Below are positions 5,416 to 6,198 of a DNA stretch of 6,198 bases, piece after piece. Position 1 is the first letter of the stretch. Each line of letters starts with the position of its first letter. The DNA comes from CALJGI01 sp047618115. Its GTDB lineage: Bacteria > Pseudomonadota > Gammaproteobacteria > Pseudomonadales > Halieaceae. The DNA is taken from NCBI GenBank assembly GCA_047618115.1, contig JBLHKV010000231.1, positions 1 to 6,198 of the forward strand. Direction: 5' to 3'. Position numbers and translations under genes: made by a program. The notes beneath the pieces were generated by a model. It saw only the letters and a program-made list of their open reading frames with translations, was not told where the DNA came from and ran no database searches.

Positions 5416-6169
5416 ATCCCCAAACCGAATGTACAGCTACGACAAAGACTTCTATCGGTACATCAACAAGGGCTCGAGCAAATCGGCGCACTTGGTAATA
5501 CCCCACATTCAGGCCTTGATTCCCGATCCACTGCGATCTGTATTAGATGTTGGCTGTGGCGCCGGTGCGTGGCTTGAAGTCTGGGCATCCGCCGGGTGTG
5601 AGATTACCGGGGTCGATGGCCCCTATGTGGAGGAGGCTTCACTGCTTATAGCGCCCGATAAATTTCAGGCACACAACCTCAACGATGGTTTCGATCTTGG
5701 CATAAAATTTGATTTAGCACAGTGCCTTGAGGTCGCCGAACACCTACCCACCGAAAGCAGCAAGCAGTTGGTCGCCAGCCTCTGCCACCACTCCGATATT
5801 GTGCTGTTCTCTGCAGCTGCCCCCGGGCAAGGTGGCGAGAATCACGTCAATGAACAATACTATCAATATTGGCGAGATCTGTTCCTTGAACAAGGCTTTC
5901 AACTGTACGATGCGGTGCGTCCTCGATTGAGCGGGCAGAGTAGCATCGAGCCCTGGTATCGCTACAACTCGTTTTTATATGTGCGTCAAGGCACAAATCA
6001 ACGGTGTCACACTTCCCTTCGGGCATATGCCGTAGACCCGGCGACCAATCCCAAGGATGTCTCGCCAGTCGGCTATCGTATTCGTAAGACGCTGGTACGA
6101 ATGCTGCCCCAAGCCCTGTCTACTAAATTGGCAATCGCAAAAAAAACAATCTTAAATTTTTTTAAGTAA
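5408..6169 (+). CDS. class I SAM-dependent methyltransferase
   Basis: This 253-residue protein is a Rossmann-fold methyltransferase. Motif I is VLDVGCGAGAW at 45-55, the acidic residue that binds the ribose is probably D70 (TGVDG), and 'CLEVAEHLP' at 106-114 is the post-II motif seen in many small-molecule and glycan methyltransferases. The stretch 'SAAAPGQGGENHVNEQYY' (135-152) followed by W155 is a recognisable pattern of a methyltransferase subgroup common in surface-polysaccharide loci. From about 222 the protein ends in a basic, helix-prone tail (R224, R226, K227, R231, K240, K245, K246, K253 between hydrophobic residues), which could bind the inner membrane. The start overlaps the ATPase stop (ATGGCTGA), which implies coupling; no Shine-Dalgarno is seen, and an ATG at 5429 is an alternative. 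Its position right after the exporter ATPase suggests O-methylation of the exported glycan, possibly as a chain-end cap, but the acceptor is not shown by the sequence. Confidence 0.88.
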   Translation: MAESPNRMYSYDKDFYRYINKGSSKSAHLVIPHIQALIPDPLRSVLDVGCGAGAWLEVWASAGCEITGVDGPYVEEASLLIAPDKFQAHNLNDGFDLGIKFDLAQCLEVAEHLPTESSKQLVASLCHHSDIVLFSAAAPGQGGENHVNEQYYQYWRDLFLEQGFQLYDAVRPRLSGQSSIEPWYRYNSFLYVRQGTNQRCHTSLRAYAVDPATNPKDVSPVGYRIRKTLVRMLPQALSTKLAIAKKTILNFFK

Positions 6170-6198
6170 CTACCCACCCTGCCACTGCCCGCTATTTT

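Noticed and set aside
6139..6146. Run of eight A as a programmed frameshift site
   Set aside because: It lies eight codons from the end of the methyltransferase and no longer product in another frame is evident; it simply encodes the end of an Ala codon, Lys-Lys and the start of a Thr codon.
6151..6166. CTTAAA-TTTT-TTTAAG hairpin as a terminator
   Set aside because: It is wholly A/T-rich and lies within the last codons of the methyltransferase, so it would be too weak and is better explained by Lys/Asn/Phe codons.

Overview
The window looks like part of a cell-surface polysaccharide locus from a Gram-negative bacterium, probably a marine-type gammaproteobacterium. This placement is an inference. 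It rests on a lipoprotein signal peptide with outer-membrane-type sorting, a Wzm/Wzt-style polysaccharide ABC exporter, a formylglycine-type sulfatase and sigma70-like promoters. No rRNA, tRNA, insertion sequence or CRISPR array is visible.

Left part, minus strand (1-2198): a lipoprotein sulfatase with a LamG-like C-terminal domain is followed, 90 bp downstream and in the same orientation, by the first 99 codons of a prolyl-4-hydroxylase-type 2OG-Fe(II) oxygenase that runs off the left edge. The 90-bp gap holds a perfect 14-bp palindrome and a weak hairpin with a T-tract.

Middle (2199-2299) is a divergent intergenic region. It has a perfect TATAAT on the plus strand and a spaced dyad. To its right is a phytanoyl-CoA dioxygenase (PhyH) family protein, most likely starting at 2300 rather than at the far upstream ATG.

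Right part, plus strand (3355-6169): a good promoter (TTGCCA-18 bp-TACAAT) precedes a tight three-gene operon. It encodes a six-helix ABC-2 permease (Wzm type), its ATPase (Wzt type) and a SAM-dependent methyltransferase. The junctions overlap by 4 and 8 bp, so the genes are probably translationally coupled. The promoter overlaps the upstream ATG of the permease frame, which places the real start at 3434.

A working model, inferred, is that a glycan is made in the cytoplasm by enzymes encoded elsewhere, modified or capped by the methyltransferase, and exported by Wzm/Wzt. The lipoprotein sulfatase would act on sulfated glycan in the periplasm or at the outer membrane. The two unrelated-subfamily 2OG oxygenases may hydroxylate a sugar, lipid or amino-acid component.

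The least ordinary feature is the roughly 160-residue C-terminal region of the ATPase. It does not look like the usual beta-sandwich O-antigen-binding domain of Wzt, and it contains an ungapped, diverged copy of the last 35 residues of its own nucleotide-binding domain.
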